Assembly (NCBI GenBank): GCA_016801845.1
Contig: CM028931.1
Location: 11,748,587-11,812,586, forward strand
Source: Polydactylus sextarius
Lineage: Eukaryota; Chordata; Actinopteri; Polynemidae
DNA: 64,000 bases
Reading direction: 5' to 3'
A model generated the notes under the pieces. That model made no database searches. It was not told where the DNA came from and worked only from the letters and a program-made list of their open reading frames with translations. The position numbers and the translations under genes are program-made. Shown here in pieces: positions 52,546 through 63,989 of the stretch. The number at the start of each line of letters is the position of its first letter. Within the stretch, counting starts at the first letter, position 1.

Positions 52546-53359
52546 TACTTCTCGGGTTAAAGCCCAAATGTGTAAGATATATCCTCATCTTACTTGTTTT
52601 AACATTTAATGTGGAAAACTAGCGAGTAGCCCAGTTAGCTTGATGCTAACACATAATTGAAATGGAGGTAATTACTAATCAATGACGTCATGGTTGTGAG
52701 TGAAAGAACTGATTTCTGTTAATAGACAACCTGAAAAATAACACATTTTAGCTTTAAAGAGATAAATTCTCAACACGCGCACGCTGTCGGTGAAATGTCA
52801 CTAAACGTTTGTCAAACTTCTCCCCGGAGGCGACGCCTAAATATTCTGTTTGTGGAGAGTTAACACCACAACACATCATCCCGACAAACATCTGAACTCT
52901 TCATTTGTCCTCGGAGCCGAGCTGTTAAATCCCTCGTCTCCTCGTCGACTCGTTTTTGACAACTTGTCGTCCTGGTGAATCCCCGTCCTCATTGGACGGC
53001 TACTCACCTGTGGAACAGTCTCTAATCTTTTTTTTTTTTGTTTATTTTATTTATATATTTACTTCCCCCGTCGTATTCCCGAGGTTTTGTTTACAGTGAA
53101 AAGATTTAACTTTCACCTCGTCTTCACCTGACGGAGCTGCTGCCTCGTCGCTGCCCGCGGCGTTTCTCTGGCGTCGTCCGACGGGAACGAACGCTACGTA
53201 AAATAAACCTGCTGTTTTTTGCTCCATTATGGAGCCTATAGATGTAGTTTTGTTTGTGTTAGTCTTGTTTCTTGAGGAGAGACGTTTTTTTTCTTTTCAC
53301 GTGCGGCTGCTTGGAGGAAAAATAAATCCTGAAATCAGCTTCACCGGTGTTCATGTCAG
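52546..53359. other. No gene called
   Basis: Unique sequence; 52980-53210 is CpG-richer with a T-rich patch at 53025-53060. The 60-codon plus frame at 53229 runs into the 16-bp array and is not supported. Confidence 0.4.
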
Positions 53360-54145
53360 AGAAACGTTAGAGATGCTAAAGGTTAGATATGCTAAATGTT
53401 GGAGATGCTAAGTGTTAGTGATGCTAAACATTAGTGATGCTAAACATTAGCGATGCTAAACGTTTGCGAAGCTAAATGCTAGAGATGCTAAGAGTTAGAA
53501 ATGCTTAACTTAGAGATGCTAAATGTTAGAGATGCTAAACATTAGAGATGCTAAAGGTTAGAGATGCTAAATGTTGGAGATGCTAAATGTTGGAGATGCT
53601 AAATGTTAGAGATGCTAAGTGTTAGAAATGCTAAACTTAGAGATGCTAAACGTTAAAGATGCTAAACAGTTAGAGCTGCTAAACAGTTAGAGATGCTAAA
53701 CAGTTAGTGATGCTAAATGCTAGAGATGCTAAGAGTTAGAAATGCTTAACTTAGAGAGAAATGCTAAACTTAGAGATGCTAAACGTTAAAGATGCTAAAC
53801 AGTTAGAGATGCTAAACAGTTAGAGATGCTAAACAGTTAGTGATGCTAAACATTAGTGATGCTAAATGCTAGAGATGCTAAGAGTTAGAAATGCTTAACT
53901 TAGAGATGCTAAATGTTGGAGATGCTAAACATTAGAGATGCTAAATGTTAGAGATGCTAAAGGTTAGAGATGCTAAATGTTGGAGATGCTAAACATTATA
54001 GATGCTAATTGTAGAGATGCTACATGTTAGAGATGCTAAACATTAGCGATGCTAAACATGAGAGATGCTAAAGGTTAGAGATGCTACATGTTAGAGATGC
54101 TAAGCGTGCCGGGGTGCTAAACGATGTTAAATATTAGCAATGCTA
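53360..54145 (+). repeat. 16-bp minisatellite array 4 (plus sense)
   Basis: About 48 units of GATGCTAAAYGTTAGA with variants (AACAGTTAGA, GTTGGA). A longer-order repeat is visible: CTAGAGATGCTAAGAGTTAG recurs near 53480, 53720 and 53870, so blocks of about 150-240 bp were themselves duplicated. Confidence 0.97.
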
Positions 54146-54789
54146 AACGTTAGCCGTGTGTCAGTCGTTGTCCTGGTGAGTTGTCATCAGATCAGTGATC
54201 AGACGCCTCCTGGTGGAGGTTTGTCCGATTGATCGAGGACCTCGGGTCGAACTAGAAGACGTCACAGACCTGATCCTGGATCAGAGGTTGAAAGTGGTTC
54301 TGACCCAGACCTTGATCTGGAACATCAAAGATCATTAAATCACCTTGAAAGTTTAAAAACTTCTACCTGATTTACAAACTCAACAGGAGTTTTAGAAGAA
54401 GCGACAGAACAGGAAGTCAGGTTCATTTTAATTCTGACTTCCTGTGAAGTGTTTGTAGCTACGAGCTGTAAACACCTGTAGAGACGATTGTTTGTAAATG
54501 AGCTGCTGCTGTTAACAAACGGTGCATGTTGTTGTTTGGTTCAGAGAACAAGTGAACAAACTGAACAACGATGAACTCTGACTCTAATAAACACGGCGCT
54601 GAGACTTTCTACCACAAAGACTGTGTTTCCAGGACCGCGTGGACTCAAAGGTGAAGTTTTCTGTTGTTGACGTCGAGGTCGACCCATGTGAGAGTTTTCT
54701 GTCACTAACAGTCGATATGTGCTGCTGATTTATGATTTATTTGGCTGATAATTGAATGTTTTCTGCTTTAGGTGTGTTAGTGGAGGGGG
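54146..54789. other. Spacer between arrays, duplicated in part
   Basis: 54262-54410 recurs at 55605-55745 (GACCTGATCCTGGATCAGAG, TTCTACCTGATTTACAAACT, CAACAGGAGTTTTA). The rest is unique, without gene features. Confidence 0.75.
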
Positions 54790-55600
54790 ATGCTAAAGGT
54801 TAGAGATGCTAAAGGTTAGATATGCTAAGTGATAGAGATGCTACATGTTAGAGATGCTAAGTGTTAGAGATGCTAAAGGTTAGAGATGCTAAGTGTCAGA
54901 GATGCTAAGTGTCAGAGATGCTAAGTGTCAGAGATGCTACGTGTTAGAGATGCTAAAGGTTAGAGATGCTAAGTGTTAGAGATGCTACATGTTAGAGATG
55001 CTAAGTGTTAGAGATGCTAAAGGTTAGAGATGCTAAAAGATTAGAGATGCTACATGTTAGAGATGCTACATGTTAGAGATGCTAAGTGTTAGAGATGCTA
55101 AAGGTTAGAGATGCTAAAGGTTAGAGATGCTCAGTGTTAGAGATGCTAAGTGTTAGAGATGCTAAAGATTAGAGATGCTAAGTGTTAGAGATGCTAAAGG
55201 TTAGAGATGCTAAGTGTTAGAGATGCTAAAGGTTAGAGATGCTACATGTTAGAGATGCTAAAGGTTAGAGATGCTCAGTGTTAGAGATGCTAAAGATTAG
55301 AGATGCTAAGTGTTAGAGATGCTAAAGGTTAGAGATGCTACATGTTAGAGATGCTAAGTGTTAGAGATGCTAAAGATTAGAGATGCTAAGTGTTAGAGAT
55401 GCTAAGTGTTAGAGATGCTAAAGGTTAGAGATGCTCAGTGTTAGAGATGCTAAAGATTAGAGATGCTAAGTGTTAGAGATGCTAAGTGTTAGAGATGCTA
55501 CATGTTAGAGATGCTAAGTGTTAGAGATGCTACATGTTAGAGATGCTAAGTGTTAGAGATGCTACATGTTAGAGATGCTAAAGGTTAGAGATGCTAAGAG
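54790..55600 (+). repeat. 16-bp minisatellite array 5 (plus sense, most homogeneous)
   Basis: About 50 units of GATGCTAAGTGTTAGA, variants AAGG, ACAT, CAGT and AAGAT at the same four positions. Very low divergence outside those positions points to recent amplification or homogenisation. Confidence 0.98.
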
Positions 55601-55745
55601 TCATCAGACCTGATCCTGGATCAGAGGTTGAAAGTGGCTCAGACCCAGACCTTGATCTGGAACATCAAAGATCATTAAATCACCTTGAAAGTTTATAAAC
55701 TTCTACCTGATTTACAAACTCAACAGGAGTTTTAAGCGACAGAAC
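55601..55745. repeat. Copy of the array-4 flank
   Basis: Matches 54262-54410 with a few changes, placed immediately after array 5 as the original lies after array 4: the unit 'array plus flank' was duplicated. Confidence 0.9.
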
Positions 55746-56155
55746 ATTTTTTTCTTCCAGAAACAGAAACGTCGGAGGAAGAAACTTCTCTCGTCTTCAG
55801 CTGAATGTTTCTTTTTAAAGAGACATTAAAGGCGTCACGTTGACAGAAATCTGTTCAATAATTCAACCTGTTTGTCCAAAGGAACGGCCGATTTTCAATG
55901 AGTGTAAATATATTGTTAAAAACGCCGGTTCACGCTGATAGAAGAGAGAAACGGCCTCTGATGTTCGTCTTATTAGACCAGAGAGAAAAAAACAGGTTTA
56001 TAATTCAGTGTTTTTGTAGCAAAAAAAAAAAAAAAAAAAAAAGGATCAAAGGCAAATTAAGTCGAGCAGGTCCGTGTAAAGTGTGTTTGGTTTAGAGGCC
56101 TGAAGCGTTTACAGCAGCTTTTCAAGTATGTGTGTGTAATCACACACTTCACTAG

Positions 56156-56157
<2 letters not shown>
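55746..56157. other. No gene seen
   Basis: Unique AT-rich sequence with a poly(A) of about 23 bp at 56020-56042. Confidence 0.5.
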
Positions 56158-56935
<778 letters not shown>

Positions 56936-56939
56936 TCCA

Positions 56940-57065
56940 GCTGTTGGCAGCTGCAGCAGTTAGACTGACAGGCAGCAGCAGTTATTCATGAGCGTCTTTG
57001 CTTCACATTTCAGCCATAATTAATAAACTGGCACATGCCTGTGAGGTGAGTGTGAAATATTAACA
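56940..57065. promoter_or_regulatory. Candidate CNE
   Basis: Contains GCAGTTATTCATGAGCGTC and CAGCCATAATTAATAAACTG (homeodomain-type core), complex and bounded by GT and CA tracts. Confidence 0.4.
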
Positions 57066-57068
57066 AGA

Positions 57069-57119
<51 letters not shown>
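57069..57119. repeat. (CA)n microsatellite
   Basis: CA run of about 50 bp, facing the GT tract at 56853-56933 around the candidate CNE. Confidence 0.97.
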
Positions 57120-57121
<2 letters not shown>

Positions 57122-57441
57122 CTATACAGTGGTGTTAAAACCAGCTATAGACTTAACGAGACGTTTTATTATTTTATTTTTGTCACGTTTCAACATTAAG
57201 CATCTTGATGTCGACTTTAAACAGTTGGTTTCATTCTGTCAACTGTTACTTTGTGTCACTAATGTATCGTTTTTTGTCATAACGTAACATAAAGTCGGTG
57301 GCGGACGTGTTTTTTTTTTTTTTTTTTTTTATTAATTTTTTTTTGAAGAAAAAAGACAAAAAAAAAAAAAGACGAAGGAGCAGAGGTAGTAACACTGCAG
57401 CAGCACTGACTGAATAAAACACTTTTGTTGTTGTTTACTCT

Positions 57442-57442
<1 letters not shown>
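57120..57442. other. No gene seen
   Basis: Unique sequence with poly(T) at 57310-57331 and poly(A) at 57358-57370. Confidence 0.5.
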
Positions 57443-57493
<51 letters not shown>

Positions 57494-57572
57494 TCCTTCC
57501 TCTGTCTCACAGATCTAATGTGATAGACAGGCCAGATGTGTGAGTGTTTGTCTTTTTCCTGCACCTGCATAC

Positions 57573-57614
<42 letters not shown>
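57443..57614. repeat. Facing (CA)n and (GT)n microsatellites
   Basis: (CA)n at 57442-57492 and (GT)n at 57575-57614 flank about 80 bp of unique sequence; complementary arms of about 40 bp. Confidence 0.96.
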
Positions 57615-57615
<1 letters not shown>

Positions 57616-58014
57616 CAGCCAGTCACCTTGCAGGTCTGCAGCTCACGGCTGCATGAATAAACATGACTGCCTGTCCACATCCCACTGCCACAGCTCTCTG
57701 TCGCTGTCTTCTGTTCTGTTTTATTATGTTCTATAATATTCTGTTCACTTCTCTTCTACGTTTCCGTCCATAAACGCAGCAGATAGAATTTATCATTTAT
57801 ACGTCGATACAACAGGAACGGAACCAAACTGTAACTTTGTATCTTTGAAGGTTCCGTCGGCCGCTTGTTGTTTTATTCTGAAGGGCTCGTTCAATAACTC
57901 CACGTTTGGTGACGTTTGATTCCAGTCGACGCTGTGATTTTACTTGTTCGTGTTGCTAAAGATGATGTTAGCCACCGTAGCTTATCTTTATGTTTATTTT
58001 ATTTATACAGATTA
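57615..58014. other. No gene seen
   Basis: Unique sequence without convincing exon boundaries. Confidence 0.45.
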
Positions 58015-58135
58015 AAAATGCTAAATGTTAGAGATGCTAAATGTTAGCAAAGCTAAGAATTAGAGAAGCTAAGAGAAATTAAGTGCTAGAGATGCTAAAT
58101 GCTAAACGTTAGAGTTGCTAAACGTTAGCGGTTTT
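58015..58135 (+). repeat. Short 16-bp family array 6 (plus sense)
   Basis: About six diverged units of GATGCTAAATGTTAGA type. Confidence 0.88.
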
Positions 58136-58534
58136 AGGTGTTAGAATCAAGTCGAGTCTAATGTTACATTTCGTTTTCGCCATGATTAGCTAATTTGCTA
58201 ATATTTCAGCGTAGCCTGATGCTAACGTTAGCATCACACTGTTTTAGCTGTGTTCTGTTGTGTTTCTGAATCAACTCGGTCGGTTCGATGACTCGCCTTC
58301 ACACGATAAAAAAGCAGCGTGACGCAGCCTCAGCTACGCAGCTCGTAACAAACCGTAACCGCAGGGAAACTCGTCCTGGGTCCGATTTTGGTTTCATGCT
58401 GTTGTTAACAAACCTCACCCTCACCTGAGGACTTCACTCACCTCCTGCCTTTGATTCTCAGCTCCGAACGCTCTTTGATTCACGAGTCGTTTACGATATT
58501 TCTGAAGTCGAACTGGATCTGTAACTTTTAATTG

Positions 58535-58660
58535 GATTCAGATTCGCTCGGCGCGGCGAGGGGAGGCCCTGGCGGCGGTCGGCTGTCAGAGACTTTAGGG
58601 AGACGAGGCGGCTGCAGCGCTGCCAGGAGTTAGCTCTAATTAACCGTGTACGGAGTTTTA
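58535..58660. promoter_or_regulatory. Candidate CNE, CpG-rich
   Basis: Contains GCTCGGCGCGGCGAGGGG, GGCTGCAGCGCTGCCAGG and GCTCTAATTAACCG. Complex and CpG-bearing; could also be a small promoter. Confidence 0.33.
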
Positions 58661-58904
58661 TTTTATTTTATTTTTTAAAGAGGATAATTCTTGTGTTTCT
58701 TGATCTTTTTCCTGATGGACTGAGACAGAAGAGAGAAGCTCAAAGGAGACGAGATTTGTAGAAGAGAGATGTGACGACCTGAGGCAGACTTGTTACTGAA
58801 ACTGTGGATTAGAGGTGGAACAGTCCACGGATGGAGATCGATTCATTGATTAGTGATCAGATATTATTGATCTAAAGTGAAAACATGAATCCATGTCTTC
58901 ATAT

Positions 58905-59290
58905 TTGATGCTAAGTTACAGATGCTAAACACTACACATACTAAATATGCTAAGTGTTAGCGATGCTGAGCACTAGAGATGCTAAGCATTAGAGATGCTA
59001 AGAGTTAGATGCTAAGAGTTAGAGATGCTAATTGTTAGAGATGCTAAGAGTTAGAGATGCTAAGTGTTGGATGCTAATTGTTAGAGATGCTAAGTGTTAG
59101 ATGCTAAGCGTTAGAGATGCTAAGTGTTGGATGCTAAGTGTTAGAGATGCTAAGTGTTGGATGCTAAGTGTTAGAGATGCTAAGTGTTGGATGTGTTGAG
59201 CACTAGAGATGCTAAGCATTAGAGATGCTAGAGATGCTACGTGTTAGAGATGCTAAGTGTTGGATGCTAAGTGTTAGAGATGCTAAACCT
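58905..59290 (+). repeat. 16-bp family array 7 with 12-bp deletion variant
   Basis: GATGCTAAGTGTTAGA units alternate with shortened units in which GTTAGAGATGCTAA becomes GTTGGATGCTAA, giving a mixed 16/12-bp ladder (higher-order unit of about 28 bp) that is clearest from 59060 to 59190. Confidence 0.95.
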
Positions 59291-59442
59291 GTTGGTGTGA
59301 TTAAAACGCTGCCTCTAGTTGACCTCTGGTTGACCTCTAGTTGACCTCTGATGTCGTCCAGTTTGTTGTGGAGATTCAGACGTGTCGTCGTCAGTCAATG
59401 TGTTGGAGTTTAGTCGGATTGACACGCTGCATTTAGAAACCT

Positions 59443-59652
59443 CTCTCCTCCTCCTCCTGTTACCCCTCCACCTCCTCCTGTTATCCCTCCACCTCCTCCA
59501 CCTCCTCCTATTACCCCTCCTCCTCCTCCTCCTATTACCCCTCCACTTCCTCCACCTCCTCCTATTACCCCTCCACCTCCTTCACCTCCTCCTCCTCCTC
59601 CTATTACCCCTCCACCTCCTCCTATTACCCCCTCCACCTCCTCCACCTCGGT
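59443..59652. repeat. CCTCCACCTCCTCCTATTAC minisatellite
   Basis: About ten units of CTCCTCCTATTACCCCTCCA type with variable numbers of CTC. Reads as Leu/His-rich on one strand and Gly-rich (VIGGGGG) on the other; neither is a gene. Confidence 0.95.
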
Positions 59653-59934
59653 CAGGATCTCAGCCTATTTCTTCCAGTTATGCTCCACTTGCTGCTCGGA
59701 GAGAGAAAGATTTATCCGGCAATCCCTGTCTTCAGATAGAGGAAGAGGAGGGAGACGGATCAGATAAAAGTTAAAGAGCGACGCCGTCTGTCCGACGCTC
59801 TAACGTCAGAAAATAACGTTAGAATAAATAATATAATATAAATATAAAATATATAAAAATAAAATAATAAATAAACACTGAACCAGGTGGAACTGGAACC
59901 TCTGATTTATCAACAACAGAAGCAGTAGAAGTAC

Positions 59935-60860
59935 CTGCAATACTACAACCTGTAGTAGTAGTAGTAGTACGTTGTGTACCACTGTGCTTGATGTACTAGT
60001 ACTAAAGATATAACCAGTAGTAGTTAGTAGTAGATCGTAGTACCAGTAGTAGTTGCATTGGGTCCAGTAGAGGTACAATAGTAGTAGTAGTAGTACTTGA
60101 AGTACCATTTCCTTCGACAGCAGTATTAGCAGTACCAGTGATATTAAAGTATTTTTGTTGTACTACTAATGCTTGTCCAAGTATTAAAACATTAAAGGAC
60201 ACAGTATTAAAACTAGTACCAGTAGTAGCTGTGGTTGTTAGTAGTAGTACTAGTAGTAGTACTACTGATTTTACAGCAGTATTTGCAGTACTACTCGTAT
60301 CATAGTATTGTACCATCAGTAGAACAAGGAGTATTAAAGCACACAGTAGTTAGTAGTAGTAGTAGTACCAGTAGTATTTGCGCTGACTCTAGAGGAAGTA
60401 CTTTGGTAGTAGTACTAGTACTACTTGTTTTAACAGCAGCAGTAGTAGTAGTATGATAGTATTGTTGTACTTCTACTAGTTGTGCAAAGAGTATTTAAGG
60501 TAAAATAACACCAGGAGTAACTATGATGGTAGTAGTAGTACTAGTAGTACCAGAAGTATTTGTATTGAGTCCATCGGTAGTAGTACTAGTACTTTCTGCT
60601 GCTTTTACCGCAGCAGTAGCAGTATTTGCAGTATTAGTAGTATTGTAGTATTGTCAGTACCACTAGTTAAAACTTATAGTCATTGTTGTATTAGACGTTA
60701 TGAAACGAAGTACATGGTTGTAGTACTAGTAGTACTTGTATTCATTGTAACTGTAGTGAAGGTAGTAGCAGTAGTAGTAGTAGTACTGTAGTATTGTTAT
60801 TACAGCACTAAAACTATGAGCAGTCGTGGTTGTATCAGACGTTATGAAATGAAGTACATG
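59935..60860. repeat. Cryptically simple AGT/TAC trinucleotide region
   Basis: About 900 bp of AGTAGTAGT, AGTACTAGTAGTACC and GCAGTATTAGCAGTACC with many GTAC, TAGTACTA and CTAG palindromes. Longer segments repeat loosely: TTAAAACTAGTACCAGTAGT, TTGTACTACTAATGCTTGTC. Overlapping frames on both strands (66-104 codons) are Val/Leu/Tyr-rich by-products. Confidence 0.93.
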
Positions 60861-60917
60861 GTTGTAAGAGTACAAGTACTACAACTACTACAAATATTAC
60901 TAGTATTTTCGTATTTC

Positions 60918-60929
60918 GCCCCCTGGTGG
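60918..60929 (-). promoter_or_regulatory. CTCF-like motif
   Basis: Reverse complement CCACCAGGGGGC fits CCASYAGRKGGC at every position; same extended context (GCCCCCTGGTGGTTG) as at 19779-19793. Confidence 0.35.
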
Positions 60930-61129
60930 TTGGCTGGAGTATTGATCATGTGGAAGATGTTTTCTTTAAGTATATTAGTATTTCTTACTTCCTGGTTGAA
61001 GTGTTTAAAGTATTTATTTTGTTGTTTTTTTTACAGTATGTAGAAGTACATGTACTGCATGTTGTCGTACTTGTCATGAAACCATTTAGGAGTGTTTTTG
61101 AAGTCGTATTGATCGTTGATCCCGAGCGC

Positions 61130-61440
61130 TCCTGCTCTCCAACTCTCTGGCTGTGTTGGACTTTTATAGAGCCTTTAATTATCAGCTGCACGGTTTTTAC
61201 TGAGGTGGCGTGACTGCATTAGCCACGATTGAAAACCAAACGGGGTGAAATGCATAAAGAGGCGTTTTACTGCCCAGTTAAACCGGCTGTGTGGATAAAA
61301 ACCACGAGGCTCGTTGGTGAGCTAATGATTTACACTGTGTTGTTCTCGTTGTTGGTTAATTTACTAATTGGCTCCCGTGTATAAACTCAAACGGAGAATA
61401 AAAACCTAATTTGCTTTGCTCGCTGCTGAAGTGCTCCGCG
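61130..61440. promoter_or_regulatory. Candidate CNE, longest complex island
   Basis: Over 300 bp without simple repeats, carrying TTTAATTATCAGCTGCACGG (homeodomain core next to CAGCTG), GGGGTGAAATGCATAAAGAG, GAGCTAATGATTTACACTG, TTAATTTACTAATTGGCTCC and AAAACCTAATTTGC. This density of TAATT/TAATG cores is the best enhancer-like signature in the window. No splice-bounded frame. Confidence 0.5.
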
Positions 61441-61734
61441 TTGAAGATAATTGAATGAAGAAGTTGATTATCGTCGTCCTCGAGTCTTTTCAGGTTTATT
61501 ATGATAATTACGTCTTTCGTTGGCGTTTCACACCAACAGGTATTTGAGTTTTTACGACCGCGTTTAAAGCGACTTAGACGAGTCTTTAATCCTGATTAAC
61601 GCGACGTTTTTCATCCCGGTAACAAACCGGAAATCTACGGCTCAAATAGAGCAGGAAATGAAACGATTACAGCTACAAACGACGACAAAGACAGTAGATG
61701 CTAACGTCTGCTGACAGGTGACGCCAACAACACA

Positions 61735-62072
61735 TTATGCTAAATGTTAGAGATGCTAAACGTTAGAGATGCTAAGTGTTAGAGATGCTAATTGTTAGAG
61801 ATGCTAATTGTTAGAGATGCTAAGTGTCAGAGATGCTAAGTGTCAGAGATGCTAAGTGTCAGAGATGCTAAGTGTCAGAGATGCTAAGTGTTAGAGATGC
61901 TAATTGTTAGAGATGCTAATTGTTAGAGATGCTAATTGTTAGAGATGCTAATTGTTAGAGATGCTAAGTGTCAGAGATGCTAAGTGTCAGAGATGCTAAG
62001 TGTTAGAGATGCTAAGTGTTAGAGATGCTAATTGTTAGAGATGCTAAGTGTCAGAGATGCTAAGTGTAAGTC
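61735..62072 (+). repeat. 16-bp family array 8 (plus sense)
   Basis: About 21 units of GATGCTAAGTGTCAGA or GATGCTAATTGTTAGA, nearly perfect 16-bp period. Confidence 0.98.
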
Positions 62073-62173
62073 AACAAGTAATTGTTTGAAGTCTTCGTCA
62101 CACACCGACTGTCTCCTTTGTCTCAGATACAGACACACACTTCATAACACCTGTTCTGTAGCTCTACCTGTAG

Positions 62174-62175
<2 letters not shown>

Positions 62176-62214
<39 letters not shown>
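62176..62214. repeat. (CA)n microsatellite
   Basis: CA run of about 38 bp. Confidence 0.97.
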
Positions 62215-62216
<2 letters not shown>

Positions 62217-62387
62217 AGCCCGTCTGGTCTAAGTTCTTAATCATCGCTGGACAAAAGACACTCTCTCTCTCTCCTCTTCTTCTTCCAGTTCTTCTCTATG
62301 TCTCTCTCTCAGTCCGATTGTCTGACAGGGAAACTCCCTCTGGAGAGTCGACATCACAGATGCTCTGCTGATGGGATGTCCACTTAG

Positions 62388-62390
<3 letters not shown>

Positions 62391-62438
<48 letters not shown>
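62391..62438. repeat. (CA)n microsatellite
   Basis: CA run of about 47 bp; a short one follows at 62472-62488. Confidence 0.97.
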
Positions 62439-62439
<1 letters not shown>

Positions 62440-62621
62440 TGACCATCACGTCTTCATTCAAGGACGAGCATCACACACACACACACACTCAGACAGGTCC
62501 ATCTGGCCAGGAGAGGTGGTAATGTGTCTGCAGGTCAGGCAGGAGGCCGGCTGTGTTTGCTGGAGGCTTCAGTGAGTCCGTCGGGTCTCGCTACGATTAA
62601 GAACTCAAACCCAGCCTCATG

Positions 62622-62648
62622 CATGTGTGTGTGTGTGTGTGTGTGTGA
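62622..62648. repeat. (GT)n microsatellite
   Basis: GT run of about 24 bp. Confidence 0.95.
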
Positions 62649-62784
62649 CAGAGAGAGATAATTAAAATGCCTGAAGATGTTTCAGTCAGAGCTGAATTCA
62701 AACAATTTAAACAAATAAACGTAACAACAAAACAAACAAACACTTGTTGGTGATCAGAGCTCAGCAACAAGGTCTGATCACCTC

Positions 62785-63620
62785 TAACATGTAGCATCGC
62801 TAACACGTAGCATCGCTGACACGTAGCATCGCTGACACGTAGCATCACTGACACGTAGCATCGCTGACACGTAGCATCACTAACACATAGCATCACTAAC
62901 ACGTAGCATCACTGACACGTAGCACCACTGACACGTAGCATCACTAACACGTAGCATCACTGACACGTAGCACCACTGACACGTAGCATCACTGACACGT
63001 AGCATCGCTGACACGTAGCATCACTAACACATAGCATCACTAACACGTAGCATCACTAACACATAGCATCACTAACACGTAGCATCGCTGACACGTAGCA
63101 TCGCTGACACGTAGCATCACTAACACATAGCATCACTAACACGTAGCATCACTAACACATAGCATCACTAACACGTAGCATCGCTGACACGTAGCATCGC
63201 TGACACGTAGCATCACTAACACATAGCATCACTAACACGTAGCATCACTAACACAAAGCATCACTGACACGTAGCATCACTAACACGTAGCATCACTGAC
63301 ACGTAGCATCACTGACACGTAGCATCACTGACACGTAGCATCACTGAAACGTAGCATCAGTGACACGTAGCATCACTGACACGTAGCATCACTGACACGT
63401 AGCTTCGCTAACACGTAGCATAACTAACACGTAGCATCACTAACACGTAGCATCACTAACACGTAGCATCGCTAACACGTAGCATCACTGATAGGTAGCG
63501 TCACTAACATGTAGCATCGCTAACATGTAGCATCACTAACATTTAGCATCTCTAACGTTTAGCATCTCTAACGTTTAGCATCGCTAACATTTAGCATCTC
63601 TAACGTTTAGCATGTTTAAA
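62785..63620 (-). repeat. 16-bp family array 9, inverted and highly homogeneous
   Basis: About 52 units of CACGTAGCATCACTAA/CACGTAGCATCGCTGA. The reverse complement is GATGCTACGTGTTAGT/GATGCTACGTGTCAGC, i.e. the family unit with A to C at one position. A higher-order block (ACTAACACATAGCATCACTA then ACACGTAGCATCGCTGACAC) recurs near 63020, 63120 and 63210. The right end degrades into TTTAGCATCTCTAACG. Confidence 0.98.
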
Positions 63621-63740
63621 TGTTTTAACATTTTAACAACATGACTTTGGACCAATCATCTCTCTCAGTTCTCCACTCGTTTTCTTTTCTTCTTTCCATC
63701 TTTTTTACATCTCTGCTTGTTTTTGTTTTTGATGATTGTT

Positions 63741-63771
63741 GACGACAACAACAACAACAACAACAACAACA
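63741..63771. repeat. (AAC)n trinucleotide repeat
   Basis: About ten CAA/AAC units. Confidence 0.96.
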
Positions 63772-63895
63772 GGGTGAGTAGAGAGGTGTATCATGGCAGG
63801 AGTGAGGGGAGATCGTGCTGTGAACTGCATCCAGCATCAATTATTCAGCTTTTTTTCTGTTGCTTTGTACAAACAAGGTCTCTGGCAGCGAGGAC

Positions 63896-63896
<1 letters not shown>

Positions 63897-63986
<90 letters not shown>
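63897..63986. repeat. Very long (CA)n microsatellite
   Basis: About 90 bp of uninterrupted CA near the right edge. Confidence 0.98.

Positions 63987-63989
<3 letters not shown>

Noticed and set aside
59382..59774. 130-codon Leu-rich plus frame and 78-codon Gly-rich minus frame
   Set aside because: Both are the CCTCCACCTCCTATTAC minisatellite read on opposite strands.
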